Counted from the first letter of the stretch, positions 8,171 through 16,481 are shown. The stretch is 64,000 nucleotides of DNA from Lacisediminihabitans sp046156175 (GCF_046156175.1 NZ_JAYLVL010000001.1:940211-1004210), one strand, 5' to 3'. Notes: a model not told the origin generated them from the letters alone. Program-made: numbers and translations.

Positions 8171-8656
8171 GTGAGTGACGCCGGCGAGTTCGTGGATGCC
8201 GCCCTCCAGCTCGAAGCCACCTGGCAGCGGGCCCTCACCGACGAGGCGCGCATCGGATCCGACCTGCAGTTCTATGGTGCATCGGTCGGTGCCGTCCGGG
8301 GCACCATCCGCGCCGTGGCTCTCCGGTACCCCGGTCTCGGACACGACGAGATCGCCGCGCTCGCCTCGGAGCTGTGGAGCGTCCCCGTCTACGAGCGGAG
8401 GCTCGGGGCGGTCGTCCTGCTGCAGACTCACGTGCGCCTCCTCGACAATTCCGACCTCACCCGCCTCGAGGGCTTCCTGCGCGAGGCGCGCAGTCCGGCG
8501 CTGGCCGATCCGCTCATCGTCGACGTGATCGTGCCGCTGTTCGAGGCACTGGATGGTGCGAGCCGAGCCCGCGCGAATGTGGCGGTCCAGCGGTGGTCGC
8601 TCGCCAGCAATCCGTGGCTGCGGCAGGCCGCACGCCACCTCGTCCGGCTCGCCTGA
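8171..8656 (+). CDS. DNA alkylation repair (AlkD-like HEAT repeat) protein, short form
   Basis: 161 residues from GTG 8171, 4 nt after the VOC stop. Helical repeats such as LWSVPVYERRLGAVVLLQTH and WSLASNPWLRQAARHLVRLA resemble the HEAT-like repeats of AlkD/AlkC alkylpurine glycosylases, which excise N3/N7-alkylpurines. Family members are usually about 220-240 residues, so this copy is short at the C-terminus. It may be a divergent or partial member. A strong hairpin follows the stop. Confidence 0.6.
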   Translation: MSDAGEFVDAALQLEATWQRALTDEARIGSDLQFYGASVGAVRGTIRAVALRYPGLGHDEIAALASELWSVPVYERRLGAVVLLQTHVRLLDNSDLTRLEGFLREARSPALADPLIVDVIVPLFEALDGASRARANVAVQRWSLASNPWLRQAARHLVRLA

Positions 8657-8684
8657 CTTTCGCGGCGGCGGTTCCCACAGAGAA

Positions 8685-8721
8685 ACGCCCGGAGGCCGAC
8701 TTTCGGCGGGCATCCGGGCGT
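8685..8721. terminator. Hairpin between convergent genes
   Basis: ACGCCCGGA (8685-8693) pairs perfectly with TCCGGGCGT (8713-8721). It lies between the convergent AlkD-like and GlsB-like genes and probably serves both. Confidence 0.6.
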
Positions 8722-8755
8722 CTCAGGAGGATCGTGTGTCGATCCGAAGCAGGGC

Positions 8756-9034
8756 TCACCGGCGCGAGGTGCGACGGCTTCCGACTCGGGTCCAGATGAG
8801 GAGCACGATGATCGCGCCGATGATGGAGCCGATGATGCCGGCCGGCTGGAAGAATCCACCGGAGGGGTCGGCACCGAGGAGCAGGTAGCCGAGGAATCCG
8901 CCGACGAACGATCCGATGATTCCGAGGAGCAGGGTCATTCCGATGGACAGGCTCTGCTTTCCGGGCACGACCAGGCGGGCGATGGCTCCGGCGATGAGTC
9001 CGACGATGATGATGCTGATGATGAGTCCGAGCAT
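8756..9034 (-). CDS. GlsB/YeaQ/YmgE-family stress-response membrane protein
   Basis: 92 residues from the ATG at 9032-9034, with RBS CAAGGAG 5-6 nt upstream. Three glycine-rich hydrophobic helices fit the transglycosylase-associated/GlsB family: MLGLIISIIIVGLIAGAIAR, then IGMTLLLGIIGSFVGGFLGY, then IIGSIIGAIIVLLIW. The PGKQ loop after helix 1 is typical. A small inner-membrane protein linked to general stress; molecular role unknown. Divergent from the LuxR-type regulator. Confidence 0.85.
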   Translation of the reverse strand: MLGLIISIIIVGLIAGAIARLVVPGKQSLSIGMTLLLGIIGSFVGGFLGYLLLGADPSGGFFQPAGIIGSIIGAIIVLLIWTRVGSRRTSRR

Positions 9035-9134
9035 GAGATTCTCCTTGCGCTGTGTCTTTTCGATGCGACCCTCAGCGGGCCACATGACCAGACAACTCCT
9101 CCAAGGGGGGTGGTTCGTCACACCCCTAGGGAGG

Positions 9135-9146
9135 TAATGTGCAGGG
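9135..9146 (+). promoter_or_regulatory. Leaderless-type -10 element before the LuxR-type regulator
   Basis: TAATGT (9135-9140), then 6 nt, then the ATG at 9147; fits TANNNT-N6-ATG. Confidence 0.45.
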
Positions 9147-9818
9147 ATGCCGAACTCTGCCCCCTCCCGCCCTCTCACCGTCGCGCTCGTCGACGACTAC
9201 GACGTCGTGCTGAAGGGCCTCGCGCACATGTTCGACGACTACCGCGACCGCATCCTCGTCTCCGAAATCGACTCGAATGCGTCGCTGGACGACTCGGTCG
9301 ACATCGTGATGTACGACTCCTTCGCTCAGCCGGAGTCCGACCATCAGGAGCTGAACGCGCTGGTCAACAACCCCAAGGCCCGCAACGTCGTGGTCTACAC
9401 CTGGAACTTCCATCCCCGCCTCGTCGAGAGCGCCCGCGAGCAGGGAGTCAAGGGATACCTCTCCAAGACCTTGGCGGCGAACGAACTGGTCTCGGCCCTC
9501 GAGCTGGTGCACGCCGGAGAGGAAGTGATCAGCGAACCTGCACGACGGACGGGAAGCGCGATCGCGCTGGACTGGCCCGGGCGGCGGGAGGGCATCACGG
9601 ATCGCGAGTCCGAGATCCTCGCCCTGATCACGCAGGGCAAGAGCAACGCGGAGGTGGCGGCACTCACGTATCTCAGCCCCAACACGGTGAAGTCCTACAT
9701 CAGGAATACCTATCGCAAGATCGGCGCGCAGAGCCGAAGCCAGGCGGTGCTGTGGGGAGTCGGCCATGGATTCACCCCCGACCACCACCGCATAGACCAC
9801 TGGCTCGGTGGCCCTTAG
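9147..9818 (+). CDS. LuxR/NarL-family response regulator
   Basis: 223 residues. The receiver domain (about 9-125) has the acidic pair VDDYD and a phospho-acceptor Asp at D57 in IVMYDSF, with a conserved Lys in GYLSKTL. The C-terminal LuxR helix-turn-helix is clear: GITDRESEILALITQGKSNAEVAA... LSPNTVKSYIRNTYRKIG. It binds DNA as a dimer, probably when phosphorylated. No sensor kinase is adjacent, so it may be an orphan regulator or respond to a distant kinase. Its last codons (WLGGP and stop) are the first unit of a tandem repeat array. Confidence 0.85.
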   Translation: MPNSAPSRPLTVALVDDYDVVLKGLAHMFDDYRDRILVSEIDSNASLDDSVDIVMYDSFAQPESDHQELNALVNNPKARNVVVYTWNFHPRLVESAREQGVKGYLSKTLAANELVSALELVHAGEEVISEPARRTGSAIALDWPGRREGITDRESEILALITQGKSNAEVAALTYLSPNTVKSYIRNTYRKIGAQSRSQAVLWGVGHGFTPDHHRIDHWLGGP

Positions 9819-9975
9819 GTTCGGCGGCCTTGGGGTTTGGCGGCCCTGGGGTTCGGCGGCCCATAGGTTCGGCGGCCCTTGGGCTCGGCGGCCCTTGGGT
9901 TTGGCGGCCCTCAGGTTTGCTCGGCCCTCAGGTTTGCTCGGCCCTCAGGTTTGCTCGGCCCTCAGGTTTGCTCGG
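9802..9975 (+). repeat. Tandem repeat array growing out of the end of the regulator gene
   Basis: Units of 16-17 bp begin in the last codons of the regulator (GGCTCGGTGGCCCTTAG, 9802-9818). Then come degenerate units such as GGTTCGGCGGCCCTTG (9866-9881) and near copies at 9834, 9850, 9882 and 9898. Three identical 17-bp units GGTTTGCTCGGCCCTCA follow at 9914, 9931 and 9948, plus a partial one to 9975. There is a visible gradient from old degenerate copies to recent identical ones. Confidence 0.85.
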
Positions 9976-10005
9976 GTGAGTTCACCGCCCATTCCCCTCT
10001 GAGCC

Positions 10006-10260
10006 GTCACAAATCGCGGCGCCGTGGCCGTTTGGGAACAGTTTGCGACGGACGACCCCCACATCCACCGACCCGGGCACCCCCGCCGAGCACCCACCCG
10101 TCACAATCAACGCCGAACGGGCTGCTTGGGAACAGATCTTGCCGGACGACCCGCACACCCGCCCGCACATCCACCGCCCGCCCATCCACCGACCCGGGCA
10201 CCCCCGCCGAGCACCCACCCGTCACAATCAACCGCGAACGGCCGGAATCGGGACACATTC
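10006..10260 (+). repeat. Three dispersed GTCACAA-type repeats with duplicated spacer
   Basis: Three related segments begin GTCACAA at 10006, 10100 and 10221 and share an overall pattern (CGG..., TGGGAACA or similar, CGGACGACCC). Between them an approximately 50-bp proline-codon-like segment (CATCCACCGACCCGGGCACC...) occurs twice, near 10062 and 10185. No gene is credible here. The origin may be a local duplication. Confidence 0.6.
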
Positions 10261-10284
10261 CGACGGACGCCCAGAGGCCTTAAC

Positions 10285-10324
10285 AAAAAAGGCCCGGACC
10301 CCAGCACACGCTGGCATCCGGACC
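10285..10324 (-). terminator. Rho-independent terminator of tRNA-Glu
   Basis: On the minus strand GGTCCGGA-TGCCAGC pairs with GCTGGGGTCCGGGCC around a GTGT loop and is followed by six Ts (10290-10285). It lies 6 nt beyond the tRNA 3' end. Confidence 0.8.
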
Positions 10325-10329
10325 GGTTG

Positions 10330-10402
10330 TGACCCCAACCGGATTCGAACCGGTGTTACCGCCGTGAGAGGGCAGCGTACTAGGCCGCTATACGATGGGG
10401 CC
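10330..10402 (-). tRNA. tRNA-Glu (CTC)
   Basis: 73 nt on the minus strand. The acceptor stem GGCCCCA pairs with TGGGGTC (one G-U pair) and the discriminator is A. The T-arm contains GGTTCGAATCC. The anticodon loop in CCCTCTCAC reads CTC, decoding GAG. CCA is not encoded. All arms can be folded, so the gene looks intact. Confidence 0.92.
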
Positions 10403-10471
10403 GCAAGTGGACAACTCAACGAGTATGCCACACGCGAGCCAGGCGCACCAAAACGGTGCGGGATGCTCCGG

Positions 10472-11374
10472 TCAGGGCACGAGGACCCTCAGGGCTCCGG
10501 GCACGACTTCGATCTCGAGGGGCAGTGGTCCGACCCGCTCTCCGTCGGCGTAGGCGACCACTCCATCCGCTTCGATCCTCACTCGCTTGGCGCGACGGAT
10601 CGAGACCCGCGGATCGGTCACGTGCGTGCCCTTGAAGACTCGAGGAAAGATGCCGAGGAAGGCGGTCCGCGAGAGCGGTTCGACCACACACACATCGAGC
10701 AGCCCGTCGTCGAGGAGCGCGTCGGGGGTGATCAGCATCCCCCCGCCGAAGGACGTGTTGTTGGCGATCGACACCAGGGTGCCGGCGGTGTTCCACTCGA
10801 CCCCGTCGAGCACGAGACGGTACGTGGTGGGGTGGAGGGTCGCGAGTTCGCGCAGGAGGGCGAGGTTGTACCGGCTCTTTCCGCGGGGCCAGCGCCACAG
10901 GTTGGCACGTTCGTTCACCAGGGCGTCGAACCCGGCGGAGAGCACTCCCGCGTACCAGCGATCCGCCTCGCCCGAGCGTCGCACGAGCACTGCGTCGATC
11001 ACGCGTGGCTCGTGGCCGAGCGCTGCCAGCAGCAGGTCGATGGCGGCATCCGTCTGGCCGATCGGTATCTTCAGGCCGCGCGAAACGTCGTTTCCGGAGC
11101 CGGAGGGCACGATTCCGAGGGGGATGGCGGTTGCGGCGACCAGGTTCGTGCCCAGGCTGACCATGCCGTCACCGCCGACGACCACCAGGGCGTCCGGGGC
11201 GAGTGCGATCGCCTTTTCGGCCTCCCGGTGCAGATCGGCGAAGGTGGGTTCGCTCAGGGCGGTCACCCGGTGACCGGCACCGCGCAGGGCCTGCACGACG
11301 GCGGGCCCGACCGAACGGCCTCTGCCGAACGACGCAGACGGATTGATGGCGACGACGACGCGCAGGGCCGTCAC
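10472..11374 (-). CDS. Diacylglycerol/lipid kinase family protein (DagK/YegS-type)
   Basis: 300 residues from the GTG at 11372-11374. The N-terminal DAGK catalytic domain shows VVVAINPSASFGRG, the nucleotide motif VVVGGDGMVSLGTN and GIVPSGSGNDVSRGL. The C-terminal beta-sandwich contains ANNTSFGGGMLITPDALLDDGLLDV. The family phosphorylates diacylglycerol or related lipids at the membrane face, recycling lipid or making lipid-II-linked precursors. Divergent from the MBL-fold gene. No ATG is available in frame near the start. Lipid substrate not determinable. Confidence 0.85.
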   Translation of the reverse strand: MTALRVVVAINPSASFGRGRSVGPAVVQALRGAGHRVTALSEPTFADLHREAEKAIALAPDALVVVGGDGMVSLGTNLVAATAIPLGIVPSGSGNDVSRGLKIPIGQTDAAIDLLLAALGHEPRVIDAVLVRRSGEADRWYAGVLSAGFDALVNERANLWRWPRGKSRYNLALLRELATLHPTTYRLVLDGVEWNTAGTLVSIANNTSFGGGMLITPDALLDDGLLDVCVVEPLSRTAFLGIFPRVFKGTHVTDPRVSIRRAKRVRIEADGVVAYADGERVGPLPLEIEVVPGALRVLVP

Positions 11375-11451
11375 GAGAGCGGCGCCGATGTCGTCATCAG
11401 CCCAGTATGTCGGATGCCGTTGGCGAACATCCCGAGGCGCACTTGTGCGAG

Positions 11452-11464
11452 TACAGTCTGGAAA
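11452..11464 (+). promoter_or_regulatory. Leaderless-type -10 element before the MBL-fold gene
   Basis: TACAGT (11452-11457), 7 nt, then ATG 11465. Confidence 0.4.
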
Positions 11465-12103
11465 ATGCGCGTAACCAAACAAGAACATGCCTGCCTCATC
11501 CTCGAATCCGCGGGCAAGACGCTCGTCACCGATCCGGGAGTCTTCACCACAGCCCTCGTCGGCCTCAGCGACGTCGTCGCCGTGGTGATCACCCACGAAC
11601 ACGGTGACCACTGGACTGCCGACCAGCTCACTCACATCCTCGACCGCAATCCCAACGCGAAACTGTACGGCCCGGAGGGCGTCGCGGTCGCCGCAACCGA
11701 CTTCGACATCACTGTCGTGAAAGATGGCGATGTGATCGATGCGGAGCCTTTCTCGCTCCGTTTCTTCGGCGAGAAGCACGCCGTGATCCACTCCTCGATC
11801 CCGATCGTCGACAACGTCGGAGTGCTCGTGAACGACTCCCTCTATTACCCGGGAGACTCCTTCACCGTGCCGGAGGGCGTCGAAGTCGACACCCTCGCGG
11901 CGCCCGTCGGAGCGCCGTGGCTCAAGATCGGCGAGGCCATCGACTTCGTGCTCGCCGTGCGCCCGCGCCGTGCTTTCGCCACCCACGAGATGGTGTTGTC
12001 GACGGCAGGCAAGGGCATGGGCGGGGATCGCCTCAAGTGGGCGGTGGAGCAGGGCGGCGGAGAGTACGTCGCGCTCGAGCCGGGTGACGCGCTGGACCTG
12101 TAG
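11465..12103 (+). CDS. MBL-fold metal-dependent hydrolase (UlaG/UPF0173-like)
   Basis: 212 residues. The metallo-beta-lactamase metal motif is clear as THEHGDHW, with further ligands in EKHAVIHSS, YYPGDSFTVP and FATHEMVLS, consistent with a binuclear zinc or manganese site. The short length and opening MRVTKQEHACLILES place it with UlaG/UPF0173-like cytosolic hydrolases rather than secreted beta-lactamases. No signal peptide. The start is supported by a leaderless-type promoter. Substrate unknown. Confidence 0.85.
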   Translation: MRVTKQEHACLILESAGKTLVTDPGVFTTALVGLSDVVAVVITHEHGDHWTADQLTHILDRNPNAKLYGPEGVAVAATDFDITVVKDGDVIDAEPFSLRFFGEKHAVIHSSIPIVDNVGVLVNDSLYYPGDSFTVPEGVEVDTLAAPVGAPWLKIGEAIDFVLAVRPRRAFATHEMVLSTAGKGMGGDRLKWAVEQGGGEYVALEPGDALDL

Positions 12104-12108
12104 CGGCG

Positions 12109-12672
12109 TCAGATGTAGATCGCGGGGTCGGTGAAGGTCTCCTCGACCGGAGTGGCTATGCGCGGGCGCACCCGCGCCGGGATGCCGGTGAGAACGGAAT
12201 TCGGCGGAGCATCGGTCACCACCACGGCGTTCGCACCGATGATCGAGTCGTGACCGATCGTGACCGGCCCGAGGACGCTCGCACCTGCCCCGATGGTGAC
12301 CCGATCGCCGATCGTCGGATGCCGGCGCTCCCGCACAGAGCTCGTGCCGCCGAGGGTGACGCCGTGATACAGCAATACGTCGTCTCCCACGACCGCCGTC
12401 TCTCCGATGACCACGCCCATGCCGTGGTCGATGAAGAGTCGACGACCGATGGTTGCGCCGGGGTGGATCTCCACCCCGGTCAGCGAGCGCACCAGTTGGG
12501 AGTAGATTCGCGCGGCGAGATACCACCGCCACATCCAGAGCCGATGGGCGATGCGGTATCCCCACACGGCGTGAAGCCCGGAGTAGGCGAGAAACACTTC
12601 GGCGCCGGACCGCGCAGCCGGATCCTTCTGCCGAGCCATCCGCACGTCTTCTCGAACGCCCCCGAAAGGCAC
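12109..12672 (-). CDS. cysE: Serine O-acetyltransferase (CysE)
   Basis: 187 residues from the GTG at 12670-12672, 4 nt after the cysK stop, so probably translationally coupled. It acetylates L-serine with acetyl-CoA to O-acetylserine, the substrate of cysteine synthase. Typical features are VREDVRMARQKDPAARS at the N-terminus, FIDHGMGVVIGETA and the left-handed beta-helix hexapeptides (VLLYHGVTLGGTS, HPTIGDRVTIGAGASVLG). A shorter start at the internal ATG is possible but would lose the conserved REDVR segment. The C-terminus ends AIYI; a terminal Ile is the type that docks into cysteine synthase. Confidence 0.92.
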   Translation of the reverse strand: MPFGGVREDVRMARQKDPAARSGAEVFLAYSGLHAVWGYRIAHRLWMWRWYLAARIYSQLVRSLTGVEIHPGATIGRRLFIDHGMGVVIGETAVVGDDVLLYHGVTLGGTSSVRERRHPTIGDRVTIGAGASVLGPVTIGHDSIIGANAVVVTDAPPNSVLTGIPARVRPRIATPVEETFTDPAIYI

Positions 12673-12676
12673 CCGA

Positions 12677-13615
12677 TCAGTCCGCGAGGTCTTCGTACAG
12701 CACCGTCGAGAGGTACCGCTCGCCGAAGCTGGCGACGATGACGACGATGGTCTTGCCGGCATTCTCCGGGCGGGCAGCAACCTCGAGGGCAGCCTGCACC
12801 GTCGCTCCGGACGAGATCCCGGCCAGGATTCCCTCCTCCGCGGCGAGGCGGCGGGCCATCGCCACCGACTGGGCGATGTCGATGTCGATGATCTCGTCGT
12901 AGACGTCACGGTCGAGGATCTCCGGAACGAAGTTCGCCCCGATTCCCTGGATCTTGTGGGGGCCGGGCGCTCCCCCGTTGAGGATCGGGGACTCGGCCGG
13001 CTCGACGCCGATGACCACGAGGTCGGGCTTCTGCTCCTTGAGGTATCCGCCCGTTCCGGTGATGGTTCCGCCGGTGCCGATGCCCGACACGAAGATGTCG
13101 ACAGCGCCCTCGGTGTCGTTCCAGATCTCGGGACCGGTGGTGGCCCGGTGGATGGCGGGGTTCGCCGCGTTGGCGAACTGCTTGGCGTAGACGGCTCCGG
13201 GGGTGTTCGCCACGATCTCCGCAGCCCGATCGACAGCGGCCTGCATACCGCCCGGGCCAGGGGTGAGAACGAGCTCCGCGCCGTACGCGCGCAGGATCAT
13301 CCGCCGTTCCTTGCTCATGGACTCCGGCATCGTCAGGATCACCTTGTAGCCGCGGGCCGCGCCGACCATCGCGAGTGCGATACCGGTGTTGCCGCTCGTG
13401 CTCTCCACGATCGTGCCGCCCGGCTTCAGCTCGCCGGACGCTTCGGCCGCGTCGACGATGGCGATGCCGAGGCGGTCCTTGACGCTGGCGGAGGGGTTGT
13501 AGAACTCCAGCTTCGCGAGCACGGTGGCGCCGAGTCCCCCGGCGACCTTGTTCAGGCGCACCAGCGGGGTGTTTCCGAAGATCTCGGTGATGTCGTTGTA
13601 GATGCGTTGCGGCAT
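12677..13615 (-). CDS. cysK: Cysteine synthase A (CysK)
   Basis: 312 residues from the ATG at 13613-13615 (MPQRIYNDITEIFGNTPLV); an upstream in-frame start adds 24 residues without family similarity. A PLP enzyme that makes L-cysteine from O-acetylserine and sulfide in the cytoplasm. The PLP lysine is K46 in NPSASVKDRLG, and the phosphate/substrate loops are STSGNTG and GIGTGGTITG, with GISSGAT near the end. Length is normal for CysK. First gene of cysK-cysE. No riboswitch was seen upstream. Confidence 0.95.
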   Translation of the reverse strand: MPQRIYNDITEIFGNTPLVRLNKVAGGLGATVLAKLEFYNPSASVKDRLGIAIVDAAEASGELKPGGTIVESTSGNTGIALAMVGAARGYKVILTMPESMSKERRMILRAYGAELVLTPGPGGMQAAVDRAAEIVANTPGAVYAKQFANAANPAIHRATTGPEIWNDTEGAVDIFVSGIGTGGTITGTGGYLKEQKPDLVVIGVEPAESPILNGGAPGPHKIQGIGANFVPEILDRDVYDEIIDIDIAQSVAMARRLAAEEGILAGISSGATVQAALEVAARPENAGKTIVVIVASFGERYLSTVLYEDLAD

Positions 13616-13929
13616 GGGCTGCGCTTTCTGTTCCAGGCCAGACGGCAGTTGCCTGTCGACGACGATTTTCGGGTACCACGGTGTCAACGCCCTCGGGGCG
13701 AAATCCTTCCCGATTATGACCCGGAATGCCCGAGATTTCGGTGAAAGTTACGGGGTGCGACTGCCGGTGCGCCCGGCAGGCAGGAGAAGCGCGGCGCGGT
13801 CAGTCGGCATTTGCTGACCCAGGGCGCACGGTCTGCCGGTCGGGAACATGGTCTGAGGCCGGCGAGAATCGCGCAAGACTCCCCAGGGCGCGTGCCTAAG
13901 CTGGAGGGACCCCAGACAAGGAAGTCCCC

Positions 13930-15099
13930 ATGAACAACTCCGCAGTGATCATCGACGTCATCCGCACCCCGTCCGGCCGCGGCAAGCCGGGCGGCTCGCT
14001 CAGCGGGGTTCATCCCGTGGATCTTCTCGCCACAACCCTCCGCGCCCTCGTCGAACGCAACGGTGTCGACCCGGCCACCGTCGACGATGTGATCGGCGGA
14101 TGCGTCGCGCAGGCGGGCAAGCAGACCTACAACGTGACCCGCAACGCTGTACTCGGCGCCGGGTTCCCGGATCACGTGCCCGCCGTCACGATCGACCGCC
14201 AGTGCGGATCGAGCCAGCAGGCTGCAGTCTTCGCCGCCCAGGGCATCATGACCGGCAACTACGACATCGCCATCGCCTGCGGAGTGGAGTCGATGAGCAG
14301 CGCGCCGATCGGCTACTCGATCATGGGCGAGGACATCTACGGAGAACAGGTGGCCGCGCGCTACCCCGAGGGTCTCGTCGGGCAGGGTATCTCCGCGGAA
14401 CTCATCACGAGCAAGTGGGGATTCTCCCGTGCGCAGCTCGACGACTTCTCGGCCCGCTCGCACCAGCTCGCCGCCGAAGCGACCGCCGGCGGCTTCTTCG
14501 CCAACGAACTCATCGCCGTCGGCGACGTCACCACCGACGAGACGGTTCGCCCCACCACGACCGCCGAGGGCCTCGCCGGTCTCAAGCCGGCCTTCTACAC
14601 CGAGCGGTTCGCGGAGCGGTTCCCCGAAATCGGCTGGAACATCACCCCGGGCAACTCCTCGCCCCTCACCGACGCGGCCGCCGCGACCCTCATCATGAGC
14701 GAATCGAAGGCCGCGGAACTCGGGCTGAAGCCACGCGCCCGCTTCCACAGCTTCGCCGTGACCGGCAGCGACCCCCTGTTCATGCTCACCGGGGTCATCC
14801 CCGCGACAGCGAAAGTACTCGCCAAAGCCGGTCTCACCATCGACGACATCGACGCCTTCGAGGTGAATGAGGCCTTCGCGCCCGTTCCGCTGGCCTGGCT
14901 CGCCGAGACGGGAGCGGATGCGGCGAAGCTCAACCCCCGCGGGGGTGCGATCGCCCTCGGGCACGCGCTCGGGGCATCCGGTGCCCGCCTGCTCGCCACC
15001 ATGGTGAATCACCTCGAGGCAACCGGCGGCCGTTACGGCCTGCAGGTGATGTGCGAGGGCGGTGGCATGGCGAACGCCACGATCATCGAGCGACTCTAG
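13930..15099 (+). CDS. Acetyl-CoA acyltransferase (thiolase)
   Basis: 389 residues from ATG 13930 (RBS AAGGAAG). Thiolase motifs are complete: nucleophile C92 in DRQCGSSQQA, VNEAFAPVP, GGAIALGHALGASGAR with the catalytic His, and the C-terminal MCEGGGMANA with the second catalytic Cys. It cleaves 3-ketoacyl-CoA to acetyl-CoA (beta-oxidation) or condenses two acetyl-CoA. The adjacent alcohol/aldehyde/acyl-CoA-ligase operon favours the degradative role. The stop overlaps the stop of the convergent regulator gene in a shared CTAG (15096-15099). Confidence 0.92.
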   Translation: MNNSAVIIDVIRTPSGRGKPGGSLSGVHPVDLLATTLRALVERNGVDPATVDDVIGGCVAQAGKQTYNVTRNAVLGAGFPDHVPAVTIDRQCGSSQQAAVFAAQGIMTGNYDIAIACGVESMSSAPIGYSIMGEDIYGEQVAARYPEGLVGQGISAELITSKWGFSRAQLDDFSARSHQLAAEATAGGFFANELIAVGDVTTDETVRPTTTAEGLAGLKPAFYTERFAERFPEIGWNITPGNSSPLTDAAAATLIMSESKAAELGLKPRARFHSFAVTGSDPLFMLTGVIPATAKVLAKAGLTIDDIDAFEVNEAFAPVPLAWLAETGADAAKLNPRGGAIALGHALGASGARLLATMVNHLEATGGRYGLQVMCEGGGMANATIIERL

Positions 15100-16313
15100 G
15101 CGCGGGTACCGCCGAGTCGCACCGCTCGCAGCGCCGCATACAGCTCGGATGCCTCGGCCGGACGCGCCACCGAGCGACCGGTGAGTTCGGCGATGCGCCC
15201 GAGACGGTAGAGCACCGTGTTGCGGTGGCAGTGCATCCGTCTGCCGGCGTCGGAGGTCGACCCATCGGCGTCGAACCAGGCCTCGAGGGTGTCGAGCAAC
15301 ACTGCGCCATCCGCGCAGTCCGGGCCGAACAGCCGACCGAAGACGCCGTCACGCAGTTCCGCACCGTAGCCGGGTTGCGCCACGAGGAGCAGGTCGAGGG
15401 GGGCCGATCCGTAGCGGTGGATGCCGACGCCCGGGGAGGCGATGCATTCGACCGACATCCGGGCCTGGTCGACGGCATCCGGGGAGGCCGAGAGCTGGGT
15501 GAATGTTCTGCTGATGCCGACCCGGGAGGTTGCTGTGGCCGCCACGATGGCGATGGCACGGTCGATCTCCGCGTGCCGCGGCATCCCGACGAGGCCCACG
15601 TATTCGCCTTTCCAGGCGGTCCAGGCTGACGATATTCCGACGGCGTTCAGTCGACCGTGCACCTCCGGCACCGGATCCGCGCCGCTGCTGCTGCGCTCGG
15701 CGGCGATCACCAGGTAGTGGGCGTGCTCTGGCAGCTCGAGCGCACGAAGCAGCCGGCCGATCTCCCCGGGAGTGGCGCTCCCATCGAGGAGGCTGAGCAG
15801 CATGACGCTGCGCGCCTGCTCATCGCGGCGGTCCCGCTCGTCGACGAAGGCCCGATAGGACTCCGCGGCCGCGCCGGAGAAGAGGTCGATGATTCCCCAG
15901 ACATCCGAAGAGAGGTGCAAGAGCGTCTCGGCCCGCTGGCTGCCGACCGACCGCGCCATCATCTCGTCCCAGAGCTGCAATCCGGCGAGCCGGTACGCGT
16001 GAAGCAGACTCGCCATCGGGATGCCGTGCTCGGCTTTGATGCGACCGGCTCGACGCGGAGCGGCAAGGGAGTCCGTCGTGCCGGCGAGGGTGGCGAGCAG
16101 CGCGGAGATGTTCTCCCTCACGATCGAATGCAGAAGCTCCCGCGGCATCGGATTCTCGGCGTATTCGTTCTCCCCCGCGAGGATCTGATCGACAACACCG
16201 TCGGTGATCGGCCCGACGGAGTCCACGAGCTCGAGGAAGAAGTCGGCGGATTCGGCACGGGCTGCGCGGTGCTCTGGCGCGATCACCCGCCGTGGACCCT
16301 GGTCGATGGACAT
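15096..16313 (-). CDS. PucR/CdaR-type helix-turn-helix regulator
   Basis: 405 residues from the ATG at 16311-16313, behind a leaderless-type -10 (TACAGT then 6 nt). The N-terminal 180 residues form a RsbT-like/RsbRD-type helical sensor region (GPITDGVVDQILAGENEYAE, IVRENISALLATLAG). The C-terminus holds the PucR HTH: LLDTLEAWFDADGSTSDAGRR followed by MHCHRNTVLYRLGRIAELTG. Such proteins often control adjacent catabolic genes. It is divergent from the aldehyde dehydrogenase - ligase - GMC oxidoreductase operon, which it probably regulates; the 168-bp gap would hold the shared control region. Confidence 0.82.
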   Translation of the reverse strand: MSIDQGPRRVIAPEHRAARAESADFFLELVDSVGPITDGVVDQILAGENEYAENPMPRELLHSIVRENISALLATLAGTTDSLAAPRRAGRIKAEHGIPMASLLHAYRLAGLQLWDEMMARSVGSQRAETLLHLSSDVWGIIDLFSGAAAESYRAFVDERDRRDEQARSVMLLSLLDGSATPGEIGRLLRALELPEHAHYLVIAAERSSSGADPVPEVHGRLNAVGISSAWTAWKGEYVGLVGMPRHAEIDRAIAIVAATATSRVGISRTFTQLSASPDAVDQARMSVECIASPGVGIHRYGSAPLDLLLVAQPGYGAELRDGVFGRLFGPDCADGAVLLDTLEAWFDADGSTSDAGRRMHCHRNTVLYRLGRIAELTGRSVARPAEASELYAALRAVRLGGTRA

Positions 16314-16319
16314 GAGAGG

Positions 16320-16325
16320 ACTGTA
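16320..16325 (-). promoter_or_regulatory. Leaderless-type -10 element of the PucR-type gene
   Basis: On the minus strand TACAGT is followed by CCTCTC and the ATG at 16313. Confidence 0.4.
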
Positions 16326-16481
16326 GCTCCGTATTGTGCGGGGGCACAACGGTATTCAGGGAACAGACGGCGTTCGCCTATCGCACTCGGGGGGTTCGTG
16401 GGCGATACTGAAGGTTCCTTGGTGAGGCGTGGTCGTTTCGACTATGCCCGTGACCAAGTCGGCAGCGATCAAAGGAGATTG

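Noticed and set aside
9802..9975. CRISPR array or coding repeat protein
   Set aside because: 16-17 bp head-to-tail units without spacers; frames through it lack any start or domain.
10330..10402. tRNA-Glu as an attachment site of an element
   Set aside because: The tRNA is complete with its own terminator and no partial copy of its 3' end was seen in the window.
10043..12103. A 686-codon + strand frame running across tRNA-Glu and the lipid kinase into the MBL-fold gene
   Set aside because: Only the last 212 codons (from 11465) show a protein family; upstream it crosses repeats, a tRNA and the antisense of a real gene.
10472..12565. A 697-codon minus-strand frame ending in the lipid kinase
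   Set aside because: Only the part from 11374 down has kinase motifs; the rest is antisense to the MBL-fold gene.
13616..13929. Riboswitch or T-box upstream of cysK or the thiolase
   Set aside because: No conserved aptamer core or terminator-antiterminator pair could be recognised.
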